Below the pieces are notes generated by a model. The model did no database searches and had not been told where the DNA came from. It saw only the letters and a program-made list of their open reading frames with translations. This document shows positions 1 through 12,054 of a stretch of DNA of 64,000 nt, piece after piece; the stretch's first letter is position 1; every line of letters starts with the position of its first letter. The DNA is from Cavia porcellus (Eukaryota; Chordata; Mammalia; Rodentia; Caviidae), in contig NW_026947485.1 of assembly GCF_034190915.1 (NCBI RefSeq), forward strand, positions 31,757,519-31,821,518, read 5' to 3'. The position numbers were made by a program, and so were the translations under genes.

Positions 1-245
1 CTGCACATTGTCATTCCCAAATCATTCACCTCGAGCACGGGACATCTGCATTCAATTGTCCAAACAATACCAGCACAAATCTTTCATTTTAATGAACTCA
101 GAGAACTCAGTATAATGTTCTTAACTATTAATTTTACATATGTATACATGCACATACACATGTATGTTTTTCCTTTCAGATTCTAACACTAATGAAACAA
201 TATAATGTTTATATACATGTGTTTTATTTCTCTCACTAATGACTA
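1..245. other. Left edge, no recognised feature
   Basis: AT-rich sequence without a recognisable gene, RNA gene or repeat. It may be more of the adjoining L1 relic, but I could not match it. Confidence 0.4.
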
Positions 246-1990
246 TGTTCTCAAGATGCAACCATTTCGTGAATCTAGTTTTTGTCTCCAACACGTGGAA
301 AACCAGTTTTTCCAGCATGATTTACTAAAGCAGTTATCGTTCTTCCAGTGAATATGTTTGGCCCCTTTGTCAAAAATGAGGTGGGTGAGTGTGTTTGTAA
401 TTGTGTCTGGATCTTCTAATCTGTTTCACTGACCTTTGGTTCTGTTTTTTCGCCAGTACCATGCTGATTTTATCACAGTAGCTTTACAGTATAATTTCAA
501 TTCAGTCATTGTGATGACTCTTGCCTTGCCTTTGTTGCCCAGAATTGCTTTTGGTTTTGCTATTTTTAGGAATATTTTCTCTAATTCTGTGTGAGATATG
601 CTAATGGTATCTTGATTGAGATTGCATTAAATTTGCGTAACAATTTTGGGCACATGGTCGTTTTCACTGTGTTGGTTCTTCCTATCCATGAGCAAGGGAT
701 ATGTTTCCATTTTCTGATATCCTCTTCCATCTCCTTTTCCAGAGTACTGTGATTTTCAATGTATATATCTTTATTTCCTTTGTTAGATTGATTCTTAAGT
801 ATTTCATTTTTTTGGACGCTATTGTGAAGGGTATGGGTTCCCTGATTTCTCTCTCAGTGAGTTTATTGTTTTTGTACAGAAATGCTATTGATTTTTGAGT
901 GTTGACTTTGTATCCAGCTACACTACTGAATTTGATTATTAATTCTAGAAGTCTTCTGGTAGACTTTTTGGAGTCTTCTGTGTAGAGTATCATGTCACCT
1001 GTGTGTAGTTTTCCTTCTTTCCTGTCCTTATTCCTTTTATTTCTCTCTCTTGTCTAATTGCTCTGGCTGTTTCCAGAACTATATTGAATAGGAGTGATGA
1101 TAGTGGACATCCTTGTGTTGTTCCTGATTTTAGAGTGACAGCTTTCTCTTTTTGTCTATTTAGTGTGATGTTGGCTATTGGTTTATCATAGGTGGCTTTT
1201 ATCATATTGAGGTGGAAACCATCTATTCCCATTTTTATAGAGTTTTTTTTTATCATGAATGAGTGCTGGGCTTTATCAAAAGCTTTTCCTGCATCTACTG
1301 AGATGATCATATGATTTTTGTCCTTGGCTCTGTTGATATAGTATATAATGTATATTGATTTGTATATGTTGAACCATCCCTGCATTCCTGGGATGAATCC
1401 TTTGTTTATGGTGTATAATTTTCTTGATTATTTGCTGCATTCTCTTTGCTACTATTGTATTGAGGATTTTTCCATCTGTGTTCATTAGGGAGACTGGCCT
1501 GCAGTTCTCTTTTTTGGTCAGTTCTTTCTTTGATTTTTGTATCAGGGTAATACTGTTTTTCTTTCAATTGCACTAAAGAGTTTGAGGAATATTAGTGTTA
1601 AATTTTTCTCTATTTTTTTTTTGTAGCATTTAGCCATGAATCAGTCAGCACCTACTTTTTTTTTGTTGATAAGTTTTTAATTATGAGGTGGGCATGGTGG
1701 CACACTCCTGTAATCCCAGCACTCCAGAGGCTGATTGTCACAAGTTCGAGACCAGCCTGGTTTACAAAGTGAGCCCAAGGCCTGCCTGAATCACATATTG
1801 AGACCTGGTTTCAAAAAGACCAAAACAAATTTTTTAAATTATGCTTTCAATTTCATAAACTGTTATTGGATTATTGATTTACCATATTTTAAAATCAATT
1901 TCTTAATTCACTACTCCTTATATCTCAAGTCATTTTTTTCTTACAAAAAGATATTATCTCACTGAGAAGGAAGTAAAATTCCACTTAGTG
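246..1990 (-). mobile_element. L1 LINE fragment, ORF2 reverse-transcriptase region, antisense
   Basis: Read on the minus strand, this is a decayed piece of L1 ORF2. A frame at 1385-990 has typical L1 RT blocks: a [12 protein letters not shown] block (usually [12 protein letters not shown] in L1) and a [13 protein letters not shown] block. The frame at 993-682 continues with [11 protein letters not shown], the segment that follows the catalytic FADD box; the box itself falls at the frame break near 990. A further in-order piece (1485-1276) precedes the RT block. Frameshifts and stops make it non-functional. Both ends are internal to L1, so this is a truncated copy. A B1 SINE is inserted at about 1686-1840, and L1-like sequence resumes to about 1990. 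Confidence 0.85.
1686..1840 (+). mobile_element. B1-type SINE (7SL-derived)
   Basis: It opens with ggtgggcatggtggcacact, the 7SL/B1 head including the pol III A box, followed by 'taatcccagcac' and the B-box-like 'gttcgagaccagcctgg'. It ends in a degraded A-rich tail. It is flanked by similar words (taattatg on the left, aaattatg on the right) that look like a worn target duplication. It sits inside the antisense L1 relic. Confidence 0.88.
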
Positions 1991-2620
1991 AAAGTCTATT
2001 GGGAGTAAATGCAGTTTTTATATTGTTTTAAAATGATCTTACTTACCTTTCTTTCAAGATAATGATTGGGCCTGTAATTGTACACTGGTGGCTGTCTTTT
2101 CTGCCAGCCTCTCACTTCGGGTCGCACTGCTCCCAGCTTTTGGGTTTTGTTGACGAAGTCTGCTGTCTTATTCTCATTCCAACTGACATTTCTCTTTACC
2201 TGAATCTTTTATTTCTGCAAGGTAAAGATCTTTCACTGTCTTCACCATTTCATTGTAAAGGGTTTAGGCATCAATTTATTTTGCTAGTTGTGCCTGTGAT
2301 TTACTTTGATTCTGAATCCATTGGTTTATATCTTCTGCAAATTCCAGACAACTTTCTGCCATTGCCTATTCACGTATTACCTTCTTCATTCTTTTCTCCG
2401 TCAAGAACTCCCATGGAACATAGTAAAAGCTGTACATTCTGTACTTCCTAAGTCCTCTGTGTTTCTGTCTCTTTATGCTGCCATCTGGACAGTTTCTTTG
2501 AATCTGTCTCCTAGCTTACAAATTCCGGTTTTAGCATGGTCTTATCTATTTAATGTGAATATTTAACCTTAATTTCAATAAGAATATTTACTTCTAGAAA
2601 TTCTACTTTTCAAATCTGTC
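1991..2620. other. Unassigned pyrimidine-rich sequence
   Basis: The plus strand is rich in T and C, as in antisense LINE DNA. The longest open frame (2062-2451, 129 codons) shows no domain I recognise and looks like chance. This may be an old LINE or ERV fragment, because similar-looking text resumes beyond the B1 at 2781. Confidence 0.3.
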
Positions 2621-2621
2621 A

Positions 2622-2780
2622 TTTGTTTGTTTATTTTTGAGACAGGGTCTCACTATACAGTTCAGGCTGGCCTGAAACTCACTGTGTAGCTCACTGTGTA
2701 GCCTTAAGTTCACAGAAATCCTCCTGCCTCAGCTTCCCAAGTCCTGGGATTACAGGCATGCACCACCATACCCAGCAACA
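2622..2780 (-). mobile_element. B1-type SINE, antisense
   Basis: This is the reverse complement of B1: it contains 'gagacagggtctcactata', 'tcctgcctcagcttcc' and 'tgggattacaggcatgcacc'. An internal repeat, 'actgtgtagctcactgtgtagc', suggests a small tandem duplication within the SINE. The flanking words caaatctgtc (left) and caaatctgcc (right) probably mark the target duplication. Confidence 0.9.
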
Positions 2781-5529
2781 AATCTGCCTGTTTTTAAACT
2801 ATTGCATTCCTTGTCCATGTTTTTTATTCTTTGTTCTTTCTTTAAATGACTTAAATGTTTTAATTTTATATCTAACAATTGAAATATATGAAATAATCAG
2901 GGATAAAATTTTAATGTTAACTATCTCTCCAAACTCATGACAGCTTGTTTCCTAAAGTATTTGGCAACTTTGGGTTTTGAATTCATAGTCAGTGGGCTTT
3001 GTACCTAAATATTAAAACTCTTTCATGGAGAATTAGTCCAATGAAAAGGAATTTTTAAATTCTTTTATTCCAGGCACTCTAAAGTTTCACAATCTGAAAG
3101 CAAACAGTTAATACCCTGCCTGTGGTTTATTAGACATAAATGTGGTCCATGGTTGTGAATTACAGTGGAAGAGCCAGAACCCTCATATCCATGACATAGA
3201 TGAGGGTATCTTTTGCCTTTTCTATGAATGAGCTTTTTCTAGTTTCCCCTCCCTCCTATCAAGGTTATCATGCAAGGGTCCAAGCTCAGTCCAGAGCCCT
3301 TAGTTGTAACCTCCCTCCATCATGCAGATACTGCTCTTAGAGGACTGAGTTTCCATGATGGGAAATTCTCTCAATCAGATGTGGTTTCACGACTACACTA
3401 GTTTCCTGTTGTTTTTTTCTTCTGAAGAGTTCCCTAACTTGTTCAGCTGTATTCTAAAGTTAGGCATTTTATCCAGAATTTTGCAAAGATATTTTTAAAA
3501 AAGGATGGCCCGTTGTGTCACTGTAAAATAGAGCCCCAAACACTGGATCCTGCAGCTCACTCTTAGACATTCATTGTGTAACAGCTCATTGTCACGTCCT
3601 GAGGTCAATAAACCAGTGAAGCCTGTTCACACCAGTATTCTGGAACTTTTTGTTGAACTTTCAACCTTTAGTTCAATTAATACTTATCTTTAAGAGCTAG
3701 TAACTTCTGGAAGGTTATTCAGGAAACATTAAGCTAGTGATTTAAATAGTAATGGTAAGAGAGAGAATCTGGCTGTCAATAGACAAAGGTTCTTTCTGAT
3801 AAATTTGGGAAATTGCCTAAGAAATTATTGCAAACTACTATTCCTTGCATTCCTGCAGGCTGCGCGATGTTTTGTTTTGGTTTTGGTCCCATGTGGACTC
3901 TGAAACACAGTGTACATTTGCAGCCCCTTTGGTCAGTGCACAGATCTAATGTTATCTCTCTTCACACCAAGAAAGGGTCCATGGATTCATACTGGGTGCT
4001 AAAGCATGCCAAACCCAGTGTTTCATGGTAAATTTGGTGGAATGATTATGTTAAATCTGTTCTTCCGTTGTTAATAAGGAAACTTACTGTATTTATTTTT
4101 AGACTATCAAATGTCTATTTTTTCTGACAGCTCAGGAACTGACAATGAAACAGAACTTCATATACAGCTACTCTGGATTGAAGGGCAGAAGTTAAACTAG
4201 TCTCCAAAAGTTGAAAAAGTTTAAATGAGGTGCCTAAACAGAACATAATCCTACACAATGTTCAACTGAGTCATAGTGAATTAATATAGATATGTTACAA
4301 AATTTTTCTCACTGAGCACAGATTTCCAAGTGCTTCTGGAGTGAGTTTTTTCCAAGTTGAAGAAGTGCACAGTTAGGAAAATTCATTCTATGAGTATTTT
4401 CAAGGACTAGAGGAATAAAACATTGTTGTGGATCTTATAATAATGTACTGTTAAAATTACAGGTAGAAATAGGAAAAACCAGATTTCAGCAGAAAATATT
4501 TTTATTGTTTGGGTGGCTACAGTTATAAACTTATCAGAAGGCTGAAGAATAAACTGAAGCAATTTCCATCTCTAAATTCTTTCTTTAATTTTTATCACTA
4601 CACTTAGGCTAAAAATTTACTAACAAGCTTCTAGAAAAATACGACCCATAGCAAAGAGTAGCCAATAAATAGCCTATCAGTTAATCACTCAATGACTGTT
4701 GACTACTTCATGCTGGGGACTCACAGAAACAATAGTCCCTTTCCTTGAAAAGTTTCCTGTGTCACCTGGGACATAAGATATGTATGAGCGGAAAAGCGAG
4801 AAAGGGGATATCTCTCCTTTCACAAGTGTTCACATGACACCTTCTGGTAAAACCTCTTTGAACTCCAGTTGAAATGTTTATCAAGGTGCAGACAAAAGTC
4901 AAAAGTTATGGCACAAAGAAAAATAAAATGTTCAGAATAGGATTCTCCAATCACTGAAAATAATTACGAGCTTATATTTAGAAAACCACTTACTTGTCTT
5001 CTTACATTTCATTGCACAAAACTCCAAAGATGTCCCTCCTCTGCTAGAAGAACCAGGAGCACAAGATCAGCTGAACACCATGCAGCCTAGGCAGCTCTGG
5101 CTCCTTGGTGCACAATACCTGTGAGACTGATGAATGTACCACTTCCATTTCACTCATGTCTTTTAAGTACATTTGACATTGCAATTCTAAGAACACAAGC
5201 AAGAGAAAAAGTAGGGAAACTGAATGGCACATGATATCTTGGGATGTATAATGTCCAATCATTGTGAAATAACCAGGAGGAATCCTGACAGAAGTTGCAC
5301 CCAGAAAATTCTATCCCTATGTGCTCCATCAGAGAACCAGGCAGTAAAGGCAAGTGATCTCTCCTTAGAATGGAAGATATATGCTTTACATATAGAAGAT
5401 ATAGGTCTACTAAATTTTAAATCTATTCAGAGAACATTTAATGTGGGTAAAACAATTGGGTCTGAAATGTACTATTAAAATTAAATAACAGGAAAGTTAC
5501 TATGGTCAGGTGAATGAGGGAAAATACAG
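2781..5529. other. Long intergenic stretch, nothing assigned
   Basis: AT-rich sequence. Short open frames at 2758-2940, 3813-4031 and 5044-5478 show no recognisable domain, conserved start context or splice-bounded exon. Old repeats decayed beyond recognition are likely. I see no RNA gene or promoter here. Confidence 0.35.
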
Positions 5530-5785
5530 TAAGCATTCTACATCATAAGCCCCATACCCATAGCGTCAACCAAACTTGAATTGAAAATACTTGGAAAACA
5601 TTGCATATGTGCTAAATATATATGGACATTTTTCTTGTTATTGTTCCTTAAATACAGCAACTATTTACATAGCACTTACATTGCATTAGGTCTTTATACA
5701 TAATGTAGAGGTTATTTGAAGTATACAGGAGTGAGTAGATTGTATACAAATATTGTGTAATTTAACATAAAAGACTTCATAATGC
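5530..5785. mobile_element. Tigger/pogo-like DNA transposon remnant
   Basis: The block around 5640-5780 ('acagcaactatttacatag', 'ttacattgcattagg', 'gaagtatacagga') matches the internal text of a common mammalian non-autonomous Tigger-type element from memory. A related block lies at 12494-12740. No transposase frame is present. The subfamily is uncertain. Confidence 0.5.
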
Positions 5786-6749
5786 ATTGACTTGGGCAGC
5801 CATAAGGGTTCTGAGACCTATCCCCCTACAAATGTTAGGGACAACTTCATCACTTCTCCTGGGATATCATTCACAGAACAAGCTTTCTTGGGAAAAATTT
5901 ACATAAGCTGCAAGAAAAGCACGGCTTCCCCTCATCCTCACATCATCCCATGGAGAGAGGATATGTTGCTGGACAGACATTAACGGCATAGGGGAGGGAC
6001 TCTGCCTCCGTGTTCCTCCATCTATTTGTAGTGAAAATATGAGAAGAACACTGGAGATAAGGAATAAATTATTGAGGAATAAGTGCCAAGCAGTTTGGGT
6101 GACCAGGCAGCCCTGAAGGGAGTTGTCAGAAAAGTCAGGCCCTCAGCACATGGCAATCTTGTGAGAAGTTGGGTTCAGGCTCTAAAAGAAAGTCATCCAA
6201 TCCAAAAGGAAGTTGAGTTAACCCAATCCAAGGTTTCCTGCCAAGGTTTCGGGATCACTTACATAACAACTTTGCACAAAGAGTCCTCCTCGTGACTTTA
6301 GACACTCAAACACATAAATCTACCCATTAGGGGCAGAAACATGGAATTTTAATAGAGTTTCATCATTTTGGACACTACCAAAGATATTAATTTCATAAAC
6401 AGGGAGAATAGTGGATTATCATAAACATTCATGGCAGGGTTTTTTGGCCATGTTAGGTTTGAGTAAGATTCAGGAAGCTGCCATGCATCTAATGACTGGT
6501 AGATTTTTCCTATGAATATGCTATTTTGTTTTTGTTTTTGTTTATTTGCCTGGTTGGTTGGGTCTTAAGACCATGCTTTAATTGCCTATGACAGAGAGAC
6601 ATCACATAATCACTCAGAATAGTCTGCCAAAACTTTGACAATGAAAGATTCCGAATTTGTGAACTTTAATTCTAAGTAAGCTTCTTGCAAAAAAAGTCAG
6701 GGGTAGAATGGTCTCAAAAGAGTGTCTTCACAACTAGCACCCTTCACCA
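5786..6749. other. Unassigned intergenic sequence
   Basis: No gene, RNA gene or clear repeat recognised. Small open frames at 5792-5983 and 6083-6295 have no recognisable product. Confidence 0.35.
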
Positions 6750-8453
6750 TGTGTTTTTTATTCATTTGCTATGATACAACTAATAAGGTCAGTAAATACT
6801 GCCCTGGGTCTAGGCAATGATTTTCTGAAATCAAAATATCACTTTTTCTGCACAGTAGGGAACGCTGCCATATGGATGGGCTGGGTAGGGAGGATGGGCT
6901 GGAACACTGGCTTCTTTCTCACTTCCAAGTGCATTTCAGGGGCTGTTATTTCCTTTGGGTGATCTGCAAAGCCTACTGGGTATCACCATTCTGCAGCTCC
7001 AGGTAGATGGCCAGCAAGGTTTCCCTGGGGGCACCTCCTTCAGTGAGTCACCTAAGCCACCTGGTGCAGACATTTGCGGGCTTTGTGTTACTTGAGCTGC
7101 AGGCAGTACAAGCTGCTGCGGTTGAACAGCACCACAGTCCTGGCCCAGGTGATGGAACTGGGTAGCTCTGGGGAGCCTGCTTCCTAGAGGATTCACTGTT
7201 TTGTTTTCATCCTCGTCTGATCCTTGGTCCTGCTTGTTGGAAGAGATCCCTAAGGAGACATTGATAACTTTCTTGGGGTTCAAGTGAGTAATAACATCTG
7301 TTATTCTGTCCAGGGAGATGAGGGCTTCTGCCATGTACAAATAGCACAGAAACTTAAGAAAGCCTGATAGCTTGAGCTGCTAAAGAAGTATATCTGGAGG
7401 ATTCAAAACCATCAAGTTATCACCCAAAGCCAGGACCTCCTACAGTGCCGCAAGCCATTATGGAGCACATCAAATTTCCTAATTCCTGTTTTCTCTGTGG
7501 AAAAGGTAGAGCTGGGATGAATTAGTTCCATTCTGCTTTTGCTGCTGCAAGGTTTGCTGCTCTCACTGTTCTCCATGTTCCCTCAGAACTGACTGCTGTT
7601 TTTAGACCCTTTTTACTGCTTCAGAACTCCCTGTGTTTCAGATAACAGCAACAAGGCATTTCTGAGACAATCAGCTGCAAACTCCATACTGGTTACAGGA
7701 ATGGCTGAGGACTGCCCATCACACTGTGGATATGATGTCAGAACTATTTTATGATGATTGCCATGACCAACAATAGATGGTTCAATTTGATTTTGCTTGG
7801 AAGATCTTTACTTTCTTACTCAGAAGTCTCCTTATTAAGAAAAAGACGCAGTACTCAGCTAGTCATAACCAAAGGTGAGGGTTTGCATCATAAACCCAAA
7901 TGGCTTCAATCAGACACTTGAAGGCAGTAAGAGGCCTTCTGATGTGAACAAGCTGAATCCCAGTTACGCAGCAACTCCTACTCTTGTTGGTTAGTAAAGT
8001 ACACATGGGTCTTCCTGAACATTTTTTGTCTGGGTCGGTTCCCCTTGCTCTGAGCTGCACGCAGATGTTCTATTGCAGTGCCTTCTTAAAGTAGAAAATT
8101 CCTAAATTGTGCTTACTCATGGCAAAATAGATGTAACCAAGATTATTTCAGAACATGTACCACAAACATTCGCCAGTTTTCATGAATCTGGGTTGTTCAT
8201 CAATGTTTGAACTTGTTGGGAGCCGCGGCCGACACCGGTCGCTTTACTCGGCGGACGTGAGGCCTGTAGAAAAGAGCAAAGCCTGAGCTAAGTTACCCCT
8301 CCCATCGAGTGAGCCAAGTTGGCGCCTGCTTCCTGCCCCCTGATTGCCCTGGCGACTTAAACAACCCGCTCTGTAAGATAGTCTGCCTAGCAACAACTGA
8401 TGTTAGCCAGTCAGCCCGCATCGCGCGCTTTGAACTGATTGGCCACTGTTACC

Positions 8454-8461
8454 CTATAAAA
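8454..8461 (+). promoter_or_regulatory. TATA box of the solo LTR
   Basis: The motif ctataaaa lies about 120 bp upstream of the LTR's AATAAA, the usual U3/R arrangement. An inverted CCAAT (attgg) lies just upstream at about 8438-8442. Confidence 0.75.
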
Positions 8462-8572
8462 GTGAATGCCTCTCCCGCCACGAGGGAGAAGCACAGAGAG
8501 AGATAGAGAAAGTCCACCGGCGAGAAAGGGCTGGTGGCAGAGCGGAGGCCTCGCGGGGCCCACGCGGAGACA

Positions 8573-8578
8573 AATAAA
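8573..8578 (+). terminator. Polyadenylation signal of the solo LTR
   Basis: AATAAA in the R region, about 65 bp before the LTR end. The following text 'ttcttcctgcag' would be U5. Confidence 0.7.
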
Positions 8579-9145
8579 GGCAAGATTGCACACCGTCAGA
8601 ATCTGTCGCGTGTTCTTCCTGCAGGCCGGGAGCGACACCGACATGAACTATTTAACAGCTTCATAGATTTTCAATAATTTCCCCTTAAGGGTTCAAAATT
8701 GCTTTTAAGAAACAGAGAGGGTGCAGAATTTCCAGCTGTGTTTATAACTGAATTGATTTTCCTTTTGTATACTTTCAGGGACTTCATACGATGTAAGCTT
8801 TTATTTTGTACTTACGTAGCTTTGATTTTGCAGCTCCAATCAGAAGTCTGCTTTTAGCTTTATGATTAGATCCATCTTTGTTTCTACTATTACCAGTCTC
8901 ATTCTTTCCACTTTTGTTATTTTTACCCTGTGAAATCATTTTTTGTAAGACAGCAAGAACATGCAAAGCTTTGTTAGCTAGGCAGGTTAATATGTATAGG
9001 TCTATAAGCAAACAATGCACTGCTTGGACAAATTTTTCTTCAAAAGATTCTATGAACTAATAAACTTTTTCACCAACTGCTATCACTTCTGTATACTGTC
9101 CCAGATGATAAAGAATGACAGCTTGACTATAATACAACATGTTTT

Positions 9146-9252
9146 GTTTCATTTCATTTCAGTGTTTTTTTTTTTTTTGTACTGGGGATCAAATTCATGG
9201 ACCTCACACTTATCAGGCAAGTACTGGGGCCACTTTGCTAAATCGCTGGCCC
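9146..9252 (-). mobile_element. ID-type tRNA-derived SINE, antisense, inside the CNOT10 pseudogene
   Basis: A T-run (the A tail reversed) is followed by 'gtactggggatcaaattcatgg' and 'caggcaagtactgg', the reverse complement of an ID element with its B box. The flanks atacaacatgtttt (9132-9145) and atataacatgtttt (9253-9266) form a 14-bp target duplication with one mismatch. The site lies within the CNOT10 relic at the codons following the DDVEN segment. Confidence 0.88.
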
Positions 9253-9700
9253 ATATAACATGTTTTCAACATCATCTAATGCATCCTTTTCTTCAACAGC
9301 TGAGTGGACCTAATTCTTCAACTGATTAAGGTTTGTCTCAAAGTTTTGTTTTGTTTGCATACTTTTAAAAAAACTCAACTACTGCTGTATTCAAAATTGT
9401 TTTATAATTACCTTTATTTATATCTTATAGACAGGCAAGGTATTGCAGACAGGCATCATAAATTCCAGAAGTGAAGGCTTGGAAAGCACTGGTGAACAGC
9501 TTCTTCTCTTGATCAGCGATCCTGGAGAGTTGATCTCAGCCTCTATGTTTCTCAGCTCCCTGATTGGCAGGCTTATCTGCAGCCAACTTCCCACCCTGCA
9601 AGTGGTGTGGCCCCCACTCTCACTGCCCAGCTAGCCACTGTCCTGGACTTTGAAGGACAGCTCTGAGCCCACCTCGGCTTCCAGCCTCTTATTCCCTAAA

Positions 9701-10430
9701 GAGTAGGCATGAATGTGTCATTTAGAATATATTCTCTTCGAACGGACATGTGTTTGAATCAGGGTCATGGCTGAGCTTTATTTGTTATCGTAGGGATATC
9801 TCATATGTTGGTGATAGTGAATTCCTGAGTGAATTCTCGAGTGAGTAATCTCATGATTATGTAGACAGTTTTCTAGGAACAACTCATAAGCCTATGTATG
9901 AGTGTATTTCAGTCAATGTCAATACAGAGAGCCCTAAGGCTAGGAGCATCTCTTAAAATTCCACTCGTTTTCCATAGCACTCAATGCACTGCTCTGTGGG
10001 ATTTATCAGTCTTGGAAAGAATGCATCATATAAGAGAACAAAGCTTTCTGTCAGGAGATAAATCTTTATATGAGACTCCCACTCAATCACAGATCCAGTA
10101 AGCCTCAAGTGGAACCATCAAAATGCCTATCAGATGAATAGCCACTACCTCATCAATTTGGTGAGGATTGGAGACCAGATTTGCTTTTCAGTTCAATGTA
10201 CAACTTCCATTTCATAATGGAATTTTCTTGGCACTTTCTCACATCATGGTTCTGTGGTTCAGAGAGAACAGGATAAGTAAGTTTAGAGTCACAATTTTTG
10301 TTTAGTAAGACAATCTGTCCCTATAAAAGCTCAGAAACAAGATCTTTTTAGCAATAGAGGAGTGCAAAGAGCTAACGACCAGAAAATTATTCATATCATT
10401 ACCAAATAGTTCAGCAATCTATGAGAATGG
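9701..10430. other. Unassigned intergenic sequence
   Basis: No feature recognised. A short repeat, 'gtgaattcctgagtgaattctcgagtgag', near 9820-9845 is local and trivial. Confidence 0.35.
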
Positions 10431-10790
10431 TGCTATGGTTTGAATGTGTCCTCTCAAAAGCATATAATGAAAACATAATCTTGAGTGGAGGTGGGGTTTA
10501 GTGAGAGTTGAGTAGGTCATCATATTCTGCCTTTGTGGACAGATTAATGCCATTGTCACAGGAAAGTGTTCATTAAGAAATGGAGACTTTGACTACCCTT
10601 ACCCATGACACATCTTCTGCTAAGGGATGACATAGCAAGAAGGCCCTTCTTAATGCCAGCCCCTTGAACTTGTACTTCTCATCCTTTGCAATTATAAGCT
10701 AGTACATTTCTGTTCTTTATAAATTACCAGCCTCAATTACTGCTATAAGTATTCTCACAGCAGAATAGAATGGACCAATGCAATCAGTTG
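10431..10790 (+). mobile_element. MaLR-type LTR (ERVL-MaLR, MST/MLT1-like)
   Basis: It starts 'tgctatggtttgaatgtgtcc', the standard MaLR LTR head. It contains 'agctagtacatttctgttc' followed by 'tttataaattaccagcc', and ends '..agaatggaccaa' near 10785, as expected for MST/MLT1 tails. It is decayed and has no internal region. Confidence 0.85.
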
Positions 10791-12054
10791 TTTATGGATA
10801 TAACTTCCAAGGTCTAAAGTGCACAGGTCCTCAGGAACAGAGCTTGTATGCACGCTCCCTAGACTGATTTTAAGGCTCCTCTCTGCAAGGAGCACTGTCA
10901 GTATGCCTGCCTGTCTGGTGAAGTATCACAGACGCTTTAGAAAAATGTCTATATGTGATATGCTATAAGCAAACCTAGTGTTACAGCTCTTTCTTTCTAG
11001 CTTATGGTCATAACATAGGCAGTGTATCTATGCAGTTTGTGGGATATCGCCAAGTCCTCCTGAAGAAGGACCCTTAGAAAGTGGAACTGTCTTCTGATTG
11101 AGAGCCTCGCCTTCTGTAGACAGCATTGTCTAGTCAGCATGTAATACTGTGAAAACAGCTTTCCTAGTGAGAATCATGACAATGTTGCAAATTTAATGCA
11201 ATATTTGAAATTTGGTGGGTTGTTGGCATTAAGTTAGGGATCAAAACTATTCCTAGGGCGATCAAATTTCTGTGCAATAAAATAGTAAAAATGTATTATT
11301 ACTACTGTTAAGCAAAAGCAAAGTGTCCTTGATCTACTGCCAAATGAAACACAAAGACTCAATAGCAGTATCAAGAGCCACATAAGAAATGTTGATAGCA
11401 GCTCCAATCAGTTCAATAACTATTATTTGAACAGCACTTTAGTTCTTATTACCCATAATCAGATATCAATCCCATTCTTCAGCTCCAGCCTTTTTGATCA
11501 ACCCAACTAAACCATTAAACTAGAAAATAGTGGGTGTATAATGCCTAGATTCACACCTGCATGATGCATATTACTGCTTTGTCCCCTGTGGGTATATAAT
11601 TCTGCTTCAACTCCATAGTCCTTACTAGCACAGGAAGTGCAGATGACTCCCCAAAATGCAACCAGTCATAGGGTCCCAGCAAAGGGTGTGTATAGGTTCT
11701 TGCCTAGCATTAGTGCCCCTTGTAGTACTAGTATTTAAGGCTGTGCATTTCAAGTAGGTAATCTGACAAAGAAACACAAGTACAGTCTAGTTAAATATCA
11801 AGTACACAAAGAAAAATGACCAAGGCTCTAAATTAGATCTCTCCTTAGTCTATAACCCAACATTAGGAATACAGTTCAATGATGTATTTCCAGATGCATT
11901 CTGAAGTCTCAGACTCCTGATACAGGGGTTCATTTACCAGGTCAAGCTTCAAAATCTTTCTAAAGGCAATTGGGAAATACATCTAGCCCTAGCTCTCTCT
12001 AAGTTTAAATGAATCAAAACCTTGAACTCAGCAATAACATCTCTGTAATGCTTT
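10791..12054. other. Unassigned intergenic sequence
   Basis: No gene, RNA gene or confident repeat recognised. Confidence 0.35.

Larger units (their letters stand above)
8214..8643 (+). mobile_element. Solo LTR of a class II (ERVK-like) endogenous retrovirus
   Basis: A 430-bp block begins TGTTGGGAGCCGCGGCC, a head typical of IAP-like class II LTRs, and ends in ACA. It is flanked by identical 6-bp duplications TGAACT (8208-8213 and 8644-8649), the size expected for ERV class II integration. It is far more GC- and CpG-rich than its surroundings. It carries a TATA box (8454-8461) and an AATAAA signal (8573-8578), so the transcriptional direction is plus. No internal retroviral sequence is present, so it is a solo LTR left by recombination. 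It interrupts the CNOT10 pseudogene at the codons before 'SSNI', and removing it and one TGAACT restores the pseudogene order. It encodes nothing. Confidence 0.92.
6750..9700 (-). pseudogene. CNOT10: Processed pseudogene of CNOT10 (CCR4-NOT complex subunit 10)
   Basis: CNOT10 is a TPR-repeat scaffold subunit of the cytoplasmic CCR4-NOT deadenylase. On the minus strand this block follows the parent protein almost end to end, in order and without introns. The start equivalent is at 9586-9584 (ATG changed to TTG, then GCTGCAGATAAGCC). It continues through the LLIDLYILT region (near 9000), the [17 protein letters not shown] region (near 8900), [20 protein letters not shown] (near 8030) and [20 protein letters not shown] (near 7310), to the C-terminal FQP..PIQP-like segment and a stop at 6841-6839. 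A minus-strand AATAAA lies at 6762-6757. Subtracting the two insertions leaves about 2.19 kb of coding equivalent, close to the roughly 740-codon parent. Many frameshifts and stops kill it. It is split by an ID SINE (9146-9252) and an ERV solo LTR (8214-8643). The outer target duplication is not resolved, and the 5' limit near 9700 is approximate. Confidence 0.93.

Noticed and set aside
6936..7340. 134-codon minus frame as a separate small gene
   Set aside because: It is one segment of the CNOT10 processed pseudogene, with stops and frameshifts on both sides.
9146..9252. Functional tRNA gene (also at 32677, 42079, 54155 and 55695)
   Set aside because: A and B boxes are present, but each block has an A-rich tail and target duplications, lacks a foldable acceptor stem, and belongs to the ID SINE family.
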